Shown here: one piece after another, positions 1 to 7,786 of the stretch | How positions within the stretch are numbered: position 1 is the first letter of the stretch | How the letters are laid out: each line of letters starts with the position of its first letter | Assembly: GCA_964582985.1 (NCBI GenBank) | Contig: CAZOUM010000049.1 | Coordinates: 1-20,086, forward strand | Direction: 5' to 3' | Length of the DNA: 20,086 nt | Origin: CAZQYB01 sp964582985 | GTDB lineage: Bacteria; Planctomycetota; Phycisphaerae; Sedimentisphaerales; Anaerobacaceae | The notes under the pieces: generated by a model | Told to the model about the DNA's origin: nothing | Database searches by the model: none | The model's input: the letters and a program-made list of their open reading frames with translations, nothing else | Translations under genes and position numbers: made by a program

Positions 1-788
1 GGCGCAAAGACAAGCTTTCCCGAAGCTAATTTGTAATCATTGCCGCCCTTTGCCGAGCCGCCTGTCGCTGCGTAATCGACCGTATAGGTCTTGTCAGCCT
101 TGGCGTCATTGATGGTAACCGGGATCTTTGCCGAAGTCACTGTCTCCAGCGCACCGGAAGAAGCCGACTCGAACTGCACAGTTGCGCTGCCGCCGTAAAG
201 CCTGAAGCCGTTAAAAAACGGCTGCCCACGTTCTAAGCACTGATACCTGATAACCACGTCACCGCTGCCGGCGGTAAAAACGAACTTCGCGGGGCTATCC
301 ATAATATCCGCGGCTTGAAGGATAATGTCCGGCTTGGTCACATTCGTCGCACCGGTGACAATGATGTTCGTAATCGTATCTTCATCCTCGTCCCACCTGT
401 GATGATACGTATAAAGCGTGTACTCTGCGCCGGGCTCTAGATCCCGCAGCGTCAGGCTAATATCAGTCCTGGGGCTGCGGGCATTTCTCCTGGCGTCTTT
501 TTTAATATACGTTGTTTCCACAGCCGCCAACTTGTGCTTGCTGCCGCTGTCACATCGGCATTCGCCGCCAGAGCCCTTGGCTGAGTTTGCTCCAGCTACG
601 ATCATAACGTCGATGTTCGTGCCGCCCACATTCGTATTTAGCTTGCCCCTGGCTCCGCGCAGAGGTATCCAGCCGTCCTGCACCGGCCCACAGACGCCGA
701 CATCTACTTTAAGCGATACGCCCAAAGATATTTCGCACAGCCCAGATACTGCAATAAGAGTTATCAAACACAGCAGTTTCTTAAACAT
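1..788 (-). CDS. Secreted Calx-beta domain protein, 3' end outside window
   Basis: The reading frame is open from the ATG at 788 to the window edge (262 codons seen), so the C-terminus is missing. A strong Shine-Dalgarno (AGGAGGAG) precedes the ATG. Residues 1-23 form a signal peptide (MFKKLL, hydrophobic stretch, SLG). Residues about 24-205 are a probable jelly-roll/carbohydrate-binding-like domain: it opens with CGPVQDGWI and TNVGGTNIDV and ends with NGFRLYGG. That pattern is often seen at the ends of such domains in planctomycete secreted proteins (inference). From about residue 213 the sequence IPVTIND, YTVDYAATGGSAKGGNDY and LASGKLVFA matches the Calx-beta fold, an extracellular calcium-binding adhesion module. 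It is the last gene seen in a same-strand group with the fucosidase and a truncated paralogue at 1106-1339. The likely role is a cell-surface or exported binding protein; the ligand is unknown. The Calx-beta call is firm, the N-terminal domain call weaker. Confidence 0.85.
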   Translation of the reverse strand, partial: MFKKLLCLITLIAVSGLCEISLGVSLKVDVGVCGPVQDGWIPLRGARGKLNTNVGGTNIDVMIVAGANSAKGSGGECRCDSGSKHKLAAVETTYIKKDARRNARSPRTDISLTLRDLEPGAEYTLYTYHHRWDEDEDTITNIIVTGATNVTKPDIILQAADIMDSPAKFVFTAGSGDVVIRYQCLERGQPFFNGFRLYGGSATVQFESASSGALETVTSAKIPVTINDAKADKTYTVDYAATGGSAKGGNDYKLASGKLVFA

Positions 789-1105
789 AATCTCCTCCTG
801 ATAGAGTGAATTCTTAAGTTGCCCGATTTGGGCAAATGTCTTGTTTCTGCAGCTAAGCATTCTCAATAACCTCTAAAATCCAAGTTTCATCAATATCTCC
901 TCTGTCCACCCCGCATATCCTGTTCGGGATTTCTCGCGTATCCGGTGTTGCTCTATTTGACGTTCAGGACAGGCAAATTTATGCATTACCTGCGATTTCC
1001 CATATACACGTCTTGATAACACTTCTACGCCTTCCTATCCTCGAGTCGTAGTTTTCCATCATGAAGCGATGGCCTTGGAGTGTCTTAAGCTCCGCAGGCC
1101 CGGTC
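789..1105. other. Gene-free stretch between two paralogous secreted-protein genes
   Basis: I read both strands and saw no convincing coding region. The three minus-strand frames after the stop of the truncated paralogue are broken by stops and show no clear remnant of the longer protein. The only structure noted is the inverted repeat at 819-835. Confidence 0.5.
819..835. repeat. Perfect inverted repeat in the leader of the Calx-beta gene
   Basis: TTGCCC (819-824) and GGGCAA (830-835) are complementary around the loop GATTT. The hairpin lies about 30 bases upstream of the Calx-beta start codon. No T-tract follows on the minus strand, so an operator or mRNA leader hairpin fits better than a terminator. 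The function is not known. Confidence 0.4.
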
Positions 1106-1339
1106 TTAGCACCGATAGCGGTTCTCCTCGCATTCGCCCCCATCGCCGACAGCAATGGCAACGTCAATATCCGTACCACCAACGTTGGTATAAGTCCGGC
1201 ACGATGTGATAGCAATCCAGCCGTCCTGCAGCGGGCCGCAGCCACCGCAATCAAAGGCGAGATGAACCTTTGCTCCAGCGGTTGTTACCAAACTGGACAG
1301 CAGAATCAGAGCTGCTAAAGACATCAATTTTTTGTACAT
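1106..1339 (-). pseudogene. Truncated paralogue of the Calx-beta protein N-terminus (77 aa)
   Basis: The ATG at 1339 has AAGGAA upstream. The 77-residue product starts with a signal peptide (MYKKLMSLAALILLSS) and then repeats the first part of the neighbour at 1-788: CGPLQDGWI against CGPVQDGWI, TNVGGTDIDV against TNVGGTNIDV, and GGEC in both. It then stops at GGECEENRYRC, where the longer protein runs on for at least 180 residues. None of the three frames downstream restores the missing part. It is therefore probably a decayed or truncated duplicate, although its signal peptide, ribosome site and internal sequence are intact, so a short secreted product is possible. It starts 35 bases after the fucosidase stop and is likely co-transcribed with it. 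Confidence 0.7.
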
Positions 1340-1352
1340 CTATGCGGTTCCT

Positions 1353-1371
1353 TAATTAGAATGTCTAATTA
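1353..1371. repeat. Inverted repeat between the fucosidase and truncated paralogue
   Basis: TAATTAGA (1353-1360) and TCTAATTA (1364-1371) form a perfect palindrome around ATG. It sits in the 35-base gap just after the fucosidase stop and just before the ribosome site of the next gene. It could be a protein-binding operator or an AT-rich weak hairpin; it has no T-tract. Confidence 0.4.
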
Positions 1372-1374
1372 TTG

Positions 1375-2883
1375 TCACCCACCAAACGTAATTCTAAAAC
1401 AGTAAGCGTGCTCGCAGGGCGGCGTCTGCGGCATAGTAATGGTAAGCCCGGAATCATCCTGTTGCCATTGCAGTCTTCCTTTATGGCCCACCAGTGTCAC
1501 GCGGGAGACTTTTTTGTCTGCTAAGGATTCGGCGGAAACGTGCAGACTCTTTCCGGCCCCGGGCCATTTCGTAGCAATCGCATAGAGCTTTTTGCCCTTA
1601 CGCGTAAAGCGCAGGTTCTTGCCTTGGCTGTATTTGAGCCAGCCCCTGGTGCCGTAAATCGCTTCGCCGTTGATGTCCATCCATTTGCCTATCTCGATAA
1701 GGATTTTTTCTGTTTCGGCATCAAGCGTGCCGTCGGCTTTGGGCGGGACATTGAGCAGCATATTTCCGTTTTTACTGACAATGTCCACGAGTTCGTCAAT
1801 CAGAGTATTGACGCTTCGATACTTTGCGCCTGCGTGGTATCCCCACGGCCCGATGGAGGTGTCGGTCTGCCAGGACTCACCCAGAAGGTCCCCGGCCACA
1901 TGCCTTTCGATATCGAGCGTGGCGATACCCTCAAAGTAGGGGCCGTGGGCCTTGTGCTTCTTGATAGTCAGTACACCCTCCTGGCGCCCGCCGTGACGCT
2001 GCATGCACCGGTTGTAGAAATAAGCCATCACCTCAAGACCCGTTCTACCCTGGTCGTCACCCTCGAAGGGAACCGCGCTGTCGAAGTACAGGAAGTCGAG
2101 TTTGTAATTGTCGATAAGGTCCTTGATTCGAAGCGCCCAGTTTCTTCTCCAGCGCTCGGGCGCGTTCTTGGGCTGTTTACGGTTCTTATCATTGCTGGGG
2201 TCGTGGTAGAAGTCCCAGTACTCTGGATTGGCCCCATCGTAGGGAATGCCTTTGTAGGGCCCTGTTGTGTCTGCGTCTTTATTGACCTGGAACCAGCTAT
2301 AGCTTCGTGCAAGGTGGGTGGTGACGCCGAATCGCAGGCCGTGTTTAAGGGCGGCCTTTCGCCACATCCCGGTGATGTCTTTTTTCGGGCCCATATTTAC
2401 GGAGTTCCATTTGTTGTGCTCGGAGTCCCACAAATCAAAGTTGTCGTGATGGATGGCACAGGGCGTGAAGTACTTTGCGCCGGCACGCTTGAAAAGACGA
2501 ACAAGCCGGTCGGGGTCAAACTTCTCGGCCTTCCACATCGGAATGAAATCCTTGTACCCGAATTCGGAAGGGTGTCCGTACGTCTTTAGGTGGTGTCTGT
2601 ATTCGGGTTTTCCTTCGATGTACATCTGTCTGGCATACCACTCGCCTCTTTCTGCAACCGAGTATACTCCCCAGTGTACATAGATACCGAACTTTGCATC
2701 TCGAAACCACTCCGGGCACTTGTAGGCCTTGAGCGACTCGACGGTTGGTTCGAATTCAGGCTCGGTCTTTGAAGGCTGCATAAGTTGACATTGCAAACCG
2801 CCAACAAGGACCGGCAAGACCAGGAGCACTGTTGCCACTGCTTGTTGGCATACCGACTTTTGATAAAATAAGTGCCTGAACAT
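1375..2883 (-). CDS. Secreted alpha-L-fucosidase, GH29 family
   Basis: The product (502 aa) hydrolyses terminal alpha-L-fucose from glycans. I chose the ATG at 2883 because GGAGGT lies seven bases upstream and a signal peptide begins there; the frame could extend 16 codons further without support. Residues 1-32 are a hydrophobic export signal. The GH29 barrel follows: WFRDAKFGIYVHWGVYS (59-75), GEWYARQMY (80-88), the active-site HHDNFDLW (145-152), and DFLYFDS (263-269), whose D268 fits the catalytic nucleophile. ESWQTDTSIGPWGY (336-349) and KNGNMLLNVPP (371-381) are also typical of the family. The acid/base residue cannot be assigned by eye. A beta-sandwich C-terminal region (about 415-502) follows. 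The length is normal for the family. It is the first gene of a minus-strand group leading into secreted proteins, consistent with external degradation of fucosylated polysaccharide. Confidence 0.95.
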   Translation of the reverse strand: MFRHLFYQKSVCQQAVATVLLVLPVLVGGLQCQLMQPSKTEPEFEPTVESLKAYKCPEWFRDAKFGIYVHWGVYSVAERGEWYARQMYIEGKPEYRHHLKTYGHPSEFGYKDFIPMWKAEKFDPDRLVRLFKRAGAKYFTPCAIHHDNFDLWDSEHNKWNSVNMGPKKDITGMWRKAALKHGLRFGVTTHLARSYSWFQVNKDADTTGPYKGIPYDGANPEYWDFYHDPSNDKNRKQPKNAPERWRRNWALRIKDLIDNYKLDFLYFDSAVPFEGDDQGRTGLEVMAYFYNRCMQRHGGRQEGVLTIKKHKAHGPYFEGIATLDIERHVAGDLLGESWQTDTSIGPWGYHAGAKYRSVNTLIDELVDIVSKNGNMLLNVPPKADGTLDAETEKILIEIGKWMDINGEAIYGTRGWLKYSQGKNLRFTRKGKKLYAIATKWPGAGKSLHVSAESLADKKVSRVTLVGHKGRLQWQQDDSGLTITMPQTPPCEHAYCFRITFGG

Positions 2884-2956
2884 AACACTACCTCCATTTG
2901 TATGGTATTTCTTGTTCATAATGCGTAACAATGCGGATGAGCGTCACGAATTTGCT

Positions 2957-2985
2957 AAGATACCAAATTTACGCGAAAAGTACAA
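2957..2985 (-). promoter_or_regulatory. Possible sigma-70 promoter for the fucosidase gene
   Basis: On the minus strand, TTGTAC (2985-2980) is followed after 17 bases by TATCTT (2962-2957), about 74 bases before the start codon. The matches to consensus are 3/6 and 4/6, so this is a weak candidate. Confidence 0.25.
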
Positions 2986-3044
2986 ATTTTCGAAACGGGT
3001 CTATATGTCTGAGACGTCAGAGCTTTGCGTACGTATTGAGGCCT

Positions 3045-3602
3045 TCAGAAAAGGTGTTCAAGTAGGATTTTGCAGCCGATAGCGATGAGGATAATGCCGC
3101 CGAGGGCTTCGATTTTACTCTCAAAAAAGTGCCCGAAGTTCTTGCCGATGTAAACGCCGGTGTAGGAGAGGGCGAATGTTATCACGCCGATGATTATGAC
3201 GGCGGTTATGATTGAGATTTTCAAAAGTGAAAGCGTTATTCCAACGGCAAGGGCGTCGATGCTCGTAGCAACGGACAGAGCGAGTAAAACCGGGAAGCTT
3301 AAAGGGTAAAGATTTTGGTTGGTAGGTTTTATTTTGGTTGATTCGTAAATCATTTTGCCGCCGACTGCACAGAGCAGAGCAAAAGCAACCCAATGGTCAT
3401 AATCTGCTATGTATCCTTTTACGCTTTGGCCGGCGAGGAAACCTATCAAGGGCATAAATGCCTGAAAGCCGCCGAAAAACAGGGCCAGGCGAAGGGCGTG
3501 CTTTATTCGTAGCTGCTTATATGCTGCGCCACTTACGATCGAGACAGCGAAGGCATCCATCGCCAGGCCGACGGCTATAATTATTATTGTGAGTAGCACC
3601 AT
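3045..3602 (-). CDS. mntP: Putative manganese efflux pump MntP
   Basis: The product (185 aa) has six predicted membrane helices arranged as two related halves, as in the MntP (DUF204) family that exports Mn(II). Each half carries the signature acidic residue in a helix: GLAMDAFAVS (D16) and ATSIDALAVG (D116). The length is the usual one. The ATG at 3602 has no strong ribosome site. I looked for a yybP-ykoY manganese riboswitch in the 109 bases upstream and did not recognise one. A weak promoter-like pair, TTGGAT with TACTAT 17 bases later, can be read there. The gene lies between the fucosidase and a two-TM protein on the same strand, with gaps of 161 and 109 bases, so it may be transcribed on its own. 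Confidence 0.93.
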   Translation of the reverse strand: MVLLTIIIIAVGLAMDAFAVSIVSGAAYKQLRIKHALRLALFFGGFQAFMPLIGFLAGQSVKGYIADYDHWVAFALLCAVGGKMIYESTKIKPTNQNLYPLSFPVLLALSVATSIDALAVGITLSLLKISIITAVIIIGVITFALSYTGVYIGKNFGHFFESKIEALGGIILIAIGCKILLEHLF

Positions 3603-3711
3603 AGTTGCTCAAAGATAATTCTGCAGGATTTATTGTGTGGATAGTAATTCAAAGCAGTGTAAAATCCAACAGGAAAATTCGCTGCTTGCAGGAGGCGGCT
3701 TGTTTCAAGGG

Positions 3712-4221
3712 CTAAGGGCTTTTCATAATTGAGTTGATTGCTTCGGCAAGCTCATCTGGTTTGTGCGAGCCGATGAGCAATCGCTTGCCGTTCTTAAAGA
3801 CGAGCTGGACGCCTTTGTTGCCGCTTAGGTTATAGGCCTTGCCTCTTCCTTTGCGAAAGCTGTACCTGATGCCCCAGCCACCGTATTCGCGGATTGGTTT
3901 GTAAGTGCGGGCATAGCATTCGCTCAAATCTTCTTTTGCGAATTTCTTGTAATCGATGTGAAATGGGAAATAGCGGATATACAGGGCATCCGAGCGAACT
4001 TCTGTTTCGAGTTTGGCTACTTTGAAAAGCAGTACAATGGCTATGGGCACGATTATCCCACATACTATGGTCACCACAAGCGGAAGGGTGTCGAGGGCTT
4101 GTTTTGTTAACGTAAAGACCACAATGGCGATTGCAAAAATCATTGAGAAAAGCACCACGAAACTGAGCCATAGGCTAAATTTTTGCTCCTCGCAGAAGAG
4201 CAAATCATTTTCTTCAGTCAT
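3712..4221 (-). CDS. Two-TM membrane protein with PH-like C-terminal domain
   Basis: The product (169 aa) has two membrane helices (about 17-38 and 47-67) and a soluble domain of about 100 residues. That domain reads like a small bacterial PH-type fold (DUF6141-like; tentative): alternating strands LYIRYFPF, the conserved-looking EYGGWGIRYS (112-121), KAYNLSGNKGVQLVF (128-142), then KRLLIGSHKPDELAEAI (146-162), a strand leading into a final helix. I chose the ATG at 4221 because AAAGGA lies six bases upstream; the GTG at 4236 and ATG at 4227 are badly placed for that site. It begins 22 bases after the stop of the zinc-domain protein at 4244-5119, so the two are likely one operon. The biochemical function is unknown. 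Confidence 0.8.
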   Translation of the reverse strand: MTEENDLLFCEEQKFSLWLSFVVLFSMIFAIAIVVFTLTKQALDTLPLVVTIVCGIIVPIAIVLLFKVAKLETEVRSDALYIRYFPFHIDYKKFAKEDLSECYARTYKPIREYGGWGIRYSFRKGRGKAYNLSGNKGVQLVFKNGKRLLIGSHKPDELAEAINSIMKSP

Positions 4222-4243
4222 TGTCATTCCTTTCACGACTGGA

Positions 4244-5119
4244 TTACGGTTTGCATATTTTGCAGGGTCTTTTGCCGGCCCTTATTGCGTCGGCTCTGGT
4301 GCTGTAACCCACGAGATTTTTTGGTGCAATCCTCGCCGCCGAACTGCAAGTTGGTATGTGGAATACCTTGCTGTTCTTCGACGCGACATAGTTGAACTTG
4401 GTGGCTAATAGTCTGGGCGGTGGTTTTGGGTCGTCTTTTCGTATACCTTTCTGCGGGCTGTCGGCGTCAGGCGTGTGGGCGGTCTGGTAATTGGCGACCC
4501 GATAGGCGTAGATGAATGCTTCAACGTGTTTGAGGACCAGCTCGGTAACTTTGCCGGGCATATTTCGCACCGATATTGCCTGCATTGTTGGCAGGGCCTT
4601 CCAGACATCGGCCTTAAGAGACCACGACCGGCCTCTTGGCAGGTAGACTTTTGCAGCCAGCGATGTTTGAATATGGAATACGTACTGTTGTGAATCTTGC
4701 AGCTTGAGCATGTCTATATCGACTCTAAGTTCGGGAATGTCTATTGACCTGAATTCCAGATGGGCGGCAGAAACACTTCTCCTCTTGAGGAGCTTTGCGA
4801 CATCAGGGCTCATTTTGCCTATATCATCCTCGACAATTTTAATGCCGGTTTCTTCTTTTATTTTGTCGCTGACGGACTTCTCAAGTTCGCTCCAGACCAA
4901 ACCATCTTTATTAGGTTCTGAATCGGGCGGCTTTATAACAACATACATTTGCTGTACCCCGGCGAGAGCCAGATGGGGCCGGCCGATAAGTCCGGGCTCG
5001 AGAGGCTCGCCGATAACTCGCTGCTTAATGGGTGGAGGTAACTCTGTATTGCCTGAGGCCGAAATGAATAGAATGGTGATAACGGTGGCAAGCATTAGAT
5101 GGTACTTTTTGGTTTTCAT
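4244..5119 (-). CDS. Secreted protein with Ada-type zinc-binding C-terminal domain
   Basis: The product (291 aa) begins with a signal peptide (MKTKKYHLMLATVITILFISASG). Residues about 25-215 show no recognised domain. The segment about 215-240 is polar and proline-rich (HTPDADSPQKG, DDPKPPP), like a linker. Residues 243-291 match the small zinc-binding module first known from the Ada DNA-repair protein and also found as a tail on other proteins: YVASKNSKVFHIPTC, a run of about 27 residues, then RPCKICKP. Probable zinc ligands are C258, C286 and C289, perhaps with H254. AAAGGAG precedes the ATG at 5119. The two-TM protein follows 22 bases downstream. A zinc or thiol-based role outside the cytoplasm is inference. 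Confidence 0.85.
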   Translation of the reverse strand: MKTKKYHLMLATVITILFISASGNTELPPPIKQRVIGEPLEPGLIGRPHLALAGVQQMYVVIKPPDSEPNKDGLVWSELEKSVSDKIKEETGIKIVEDDIGKMSPDVAKLLKRRSVSAAHLEFRSIDIPELRVDIDMLKLQDSQQYVFHIQTSLAAKVYLPRGRSWSLKADVWKALPTMQAISVRNMPGKVTELVLKHVEAFIYAYRVANYQTAHTPDADSPQKGIRKDDPKPPPRLLATKFNYVASKNSKVFHIPTCSSAARIAPKNLVGYSTRADAIRAGKRPCKICKP

Positions 5120-5191
5120 AAGCTTTCTCCTTTTAAAATTTGCTTTGCAAGAGGCAAGTTGCTATTGATTGTCTGAAACGTTTCGATATGA

Positions 5192-5220
5192 GTTCTACAA
5201 GACAGTCAGGTTTGTGTCAA
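5192..5220 (-). promoter_or_regulatory. Probable sigma-70 promoter for the zinc-domain protein operon
   Basis: On the minus strand a perfect TTGACA (5220-5215) is followed after 17 bases by TAGAAC (5197-5192, 4/6 match). It lies about 73 bases upstream of the start at 5119. Confidence 0.45.
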
Positions 5221-5294
5221 GGGGATTATGCAAGCTTGTGTTTGGGGACTTTTCTGGTGGCTGTGACGAGGGCTGGGATTTGTGGTGCTGAGTA

Positions 5295-5323
5295 TTGCCT
5301 ATTTTCTATCTGTGCCTTATAAT
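5295..5323 (+). promoter_or_regulatory. Probable sigma-70 promoter for tyrS
   Basis: TTGCCT (5295-5300, 4/6) and a perfect TATAAT (5318-5323) are separated by 17 bases. Transcription would start near 5330, giving a leader of about 33 bases before the tyrS ATG. No T-box-like leader fits in that space. Confidence 0.5.
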
Positions 5324-5362
5324 TTGCGTTCTTGGTTATATTAGCTTTGCAGAGAGAATTCG

Positions 5363-6571
5363 ATGACAGCTAAAATCAAAGAACAGATTGAGCGGCTTAA
5401 GCGCGGGACGGTTGAGATATTTACCGAGGCCGAGCTTGCTGAAAAGCTTGCCGAGGCGGTGAAAACAGGCAGGCAGCTTCGCATCAAGCTGGGCCTGGAT
5501 CCGACCAGTCCCGATATACATCTCGGTCATACCGTAGTGCTGCGGAAGATGCGCCAGTTCCAGGACCTCGGCCACAGCGCGGTCCTTATTATAGGCGATT
5601 ACACCGCGCGAATCGGCGACCCTTCGGGCCAGGATACGACTCGGCCGATGCTTTCGCCAGATGAGATTCAAAAAAATGCGAAGACATATTTTGAGCAGGC
5701 GGGAAAGATTCTGGACACCTCGAAAGAAAAGCTTGAAGTACGGTACAACAGCGAATGGCTTGAGAAGCTGACTGCGATGGAAATAATTAAGCTGGTAGCA
5801 AAAAAAACGGTGGCGCAGATGCTTCAGCGTGACAGCTTCAGGAAGCGTCTGCAAGCGGATGAAGATGTGTATGTGCATGAATTTCTGTATCCGATAATGC
5901 AGGGCTATGATTCGGTTGTTGTCAAAAGTGATGTCGAATTAGGCGGCACGGACCAGACCTTCAACAATCTAATCGGCCGGGACATCCAGCGGGCATATGG
6001 GCAAAGCCCGCAGGTGGTAGTTACTATGCCGATACTTGTGGGCTTAGATGGCAAAGACAAGATGAGCAAATCCAAGGGTAATTATATCGGCGTGACTGAT
6101 GAGCCGAACGATATGTTCGGCAAGGTTATGAGCATATCCGATGAGATGATGGAGAATTATTTTACGCTTTTGACCGATTTGGAAAGCAAGAGAATAGCTG
6201 AGTTGGTTGACCCTGAGAAGACACATCCGAAGGAAGCTAAAGTTTTGCTGGGCAAAACAATAGTGGCTCAGTTTTATGACGAGGCAGCCGCTGAAAATGC
6301 CGCTGCCGAATTCGACAAGGTATTCGCCCAAAATCAACTGCCGGATGAAATACCGGAGGTCGAAATATCTTCCGAGCCGATCTCAGCCGCCAAGCTCTTA
6401 TTAGCCTGCAAACTAGTGCCAACCGGCGGGGAAGGCAAAAGGGTGATAAAGCAGGCTGGCGTCAGCATCGATGGCAAGAAAGTCACCGACCCGAACGGCG
6501 AAATTACACCCGTTGATGGCATGATTGTGCAAGTCGGCAAGCGAAAATTCGCCCGCTTAAGAGTTGAATGA
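5363..6571 (+). CDS. tyrS: Tyrosyl-tRNA synthetase
   Basis: The product (402 aa) charges tRNA-Tyr with tyrosine in the cytoplasm. It is a class I synthetase: the HIGH-type motif is HLGH at 53-56, preceded by LRIKLGLDPTSPDIH, and KMSKS lies at 233-237. GDYTARIGDPSG (78-89) and the specificity segment LYPIMQGYDSVVVKSDVELG (175-194) are typical of the tyrosine enzyme. An S4 RNA-binding domain closes the protein (about 340-402, with VIKQAGVSIDGKKV). The insert pattern and length resemble the TyrZ-type rather than the E. coli TyrS type (moderate confidence). The ATG at 5363 has only a purine-rich AGAGAGAA upstream. It is transcribed alone, divergent from the operon on its left and convergent with the lipoprotein gene on its right. 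Confidence 0.97.
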   Translation: MTAKIKEQIERLKRGTVEIFTEAELAEKLAEAVKTGRQLRIKLGLDPTSPDIHLGHTVVLRKMRQFQDLGHSAVLIIGDYTARIGDPSGQDTTRPMLSPDEIQKNAKTYFEQAGKILDTSKEKLEVRYNSEWLEKLTAMEIIKLVAKKTVAQMLQRDSFRKRLQADEDVYVHEFLYPIMQGYDSVVVKSDVELGGTDQTFNNLIGRDIQRAYGQSPQVVVTMPILVGLDGKDKMSKSKGNYIGVTDEPNDMFGKVMSISDEMMENYFTLLTDLESKRIAELVDPEKTHPKEAKVLLGKTIVAQFYDEAAAENAAAEFDKVFAQNQLPDEIPEVEISSEPISAAKLLLACKLVPTGGEGKRVIKQAGVSIDGKKVTDPNGEITPVDGMIVQVGKRKFARLRVE

Positions 6572-6702
6572 CGCGCTGAAAATACTGGCGTTGCGGAACA
6601 GCAAATAGTGAGGGGCACCTAACTTTCCCAATTTCGCTGATGTCCTTAGCGTCAGTTACAGTGATTGGTTAGCTTTTGCGGCGTCTTCTCTATTTGGAAG
6701 AC

Positions 6703-7497
6703 TTACCTGCTGCTCGCGGCGTATTGTTCAACAATGTCCTTCCAGGTGAGTTTGAATTCATCCAGCATTTGTTCAAAGGCCCTGGTTTCTGCCTTGATCC
6801 GCGACTCGTCCACGGTATCCTGCGAGGTCCATACGGTGGTCATCTGCTTTTCACGCGCTGTTGATTCGGCAAGTCCGTAGACGAAACCGGTACGGACGTC
6901 GAACAGGACTGCCGACGCTGTACTGGTTACTTTGGCCTCGTGGTTTGGCAAAAAACCAAGAGTGATTATTCCTAATGGGCCTATGTCATGGTCCTGGACG
7001 CGAAAAACCGTATGCAGTGTGTAGACAAGTAGAAGGTCTGCATGGAGATTTGCGGCGGCGATTCTCAACTCCTTATCAGATTCGAGGTTGGCCGGAATCA
7101 AGATTTGGTTGAGAGGCGCGATGCTGTTTATCATTGGCAAACGGGCAAGCTGCTCAAAGTGTTCATCGGTTTCAATCTCCTTGGTAGTTACTACGCTGTA
7201 GCGACCGTGACCATACGACTCGGTCATATATGAGCGGTAATATGGTGCCTGAATACGTACGACCGCAAGGTGTGCAGGAAACGGGGCTACTGGTTTACGG
7301 TCCAGCACTTTCTGGATATCCTTGTCTGTTAGACTCGCGCCGGCCAAAGTCGAAAGGTCTCCACCTGCTCCCGGTGTTTTGTATTTCATACTCGGGCCAC
7401 TACAGCCCATTAAAAAAAGGCCCATCATAAAGAGCGTCAAGCAGATAAGCGGTCTGATACATACCACATAGCGGACTGAACTTTTTTGCTTAGACAT
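6703..7497 (-). CDS. Predicted lipoprotein of unknown function
   Basis: The product (264 aa) has a type II signal peptide: a basic start, a hydrophobic run LTLFMMGLFLMG, then the lipobox LMGC with lipidated Cys32. The mature part mixes alpha and beta and shows no catalytic motif that I recognise. The stretch AAANLHADLLLVYTLHT (149-165) and SASAVLFDVRTGFVYGLAES (190-209) resembles lipoproteins in which a GNA1162- or rhombotarget-like domain is followed by a C-terminal helix; this is a weak resemblance only. GGAG lies a few bases before the ATG at 7497, and a near-consensus promoter lies upstream at 7549-7576. The gene ends 131 bases from tyrS, convergent with it. It is probably an envelope component. 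Confidence 0.85.
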   Translation of the reverse strand: MSKQKSSVRYVVCIRPLICLTLFMMGLFLMGCSGPSMKYKTPGAGGDLSTLAGASLTDKDIQKVLDRKPVAPFPAHLAVVRIQAPYYRSYMTESYGHGRYSVVTTKEIETDEHFEQLARLPMINSIAPLNQILIPANLESDKELRIAAANLHADLLLVYTLHTVFRVQDHDIGPLGIITLGFLPNHEAKVTSTASAVLFDVRTGFVYGLAESTAREKQMTTVWTSQDTVDESRIKAETRAFEQMLDEFKLTWKDIVEQYAASSR

Positions 7498-7548
7498 ATC
7501 TCAATCTCCTAACGCGATATTCTGAATTGATTTTGCCATTTCCGCTGA

Positions 7549-7576
7549 ATTTTACAACGGTGATTGAAGATGTCAA
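7549..7576 (-). promoter_or_regulatory. Near-consensus sigma-70 promoter for the lipoprotein gene
   Basis: On the minus strand a perfect TTGACA (7576-7571) is followed after 16 bases by TAAAAT (7554-7549, 5/6). It lies about 52 bases upstream of the ATG at 7497. This is the best-scoring promoter that I could read by eye in the window. Confidence 0.6.
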
Positions 7577-7663
7577 GAGTGATTTGGTTTAGAAGGTACG
7601 AATTATCAAGATAAGCAAAAATTGAGAATCCTGGATTCCCGTTACAGAACGAGTATTTCGGCT

Positions 7664-7777
7664 TAAAAAATGCGTGCAATAAGTGAAATCTGGAGTTATA
7701 ATGATCCGGCTATGAGACTGCCAAAAGTGCAAAATAGTGAGAAATATGTGGGGCTGTATGTCTTTGGCTTCGGGGAC
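7664..7777 (+). repeat. Direct repeat, truncated copy, left of the TA module
   Basis: This block matches 8578-8690 with a single one-base length difference. Its first 39 bases, ending in TATAAT (7697-7702), differ from the other copy at only three positions. The next nine bases diverge, then the coding part begins at the ATG at 7712. The two copies flank the hepT/mntA pair. Confidence 0.8.
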
Positions 7778-7786
7778 TATGAGGCT
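7712..7786 (+). pseudogene. Truncated 5' remnant of the 193-aa gene at 8625
   Basis: From the ATG at 7712 the frame reads MRLPKVQNSEKYVGLYVFGF, closely matching MKLPKLEKSDKYVGLYVFDF of the intact gene. The similarity stops near 7777, beside the 3' end of hepT, and the rest of the frame is only the reverse of hepT. Of the first 21 codons, six are identical, nine differ without changing the amino acid and six are replacements, five of them conservative, by my count. That is the pattern of a gene that was under protein-level selection before it was cut short. Confidence 0.75.

Noticed and set aside
418..801. 127-aa plus-strand open frame
   Set aside because: It is the reverse of the Calx-beta gene, which has a signal peptide, ribosome site and recognisable domain.
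3007..3022. Terminator after mntP (TCTGA/TCAGA hairpin)
   Set aside because: The stem has only five base pairs and no T-tract on the minus strand.
3603..3711. Manganese riboswitch (yybP-ykoY) upstream of mntP
   Set aside because: The 109-base region lacks the expected conserved loops and strong helices by eye.
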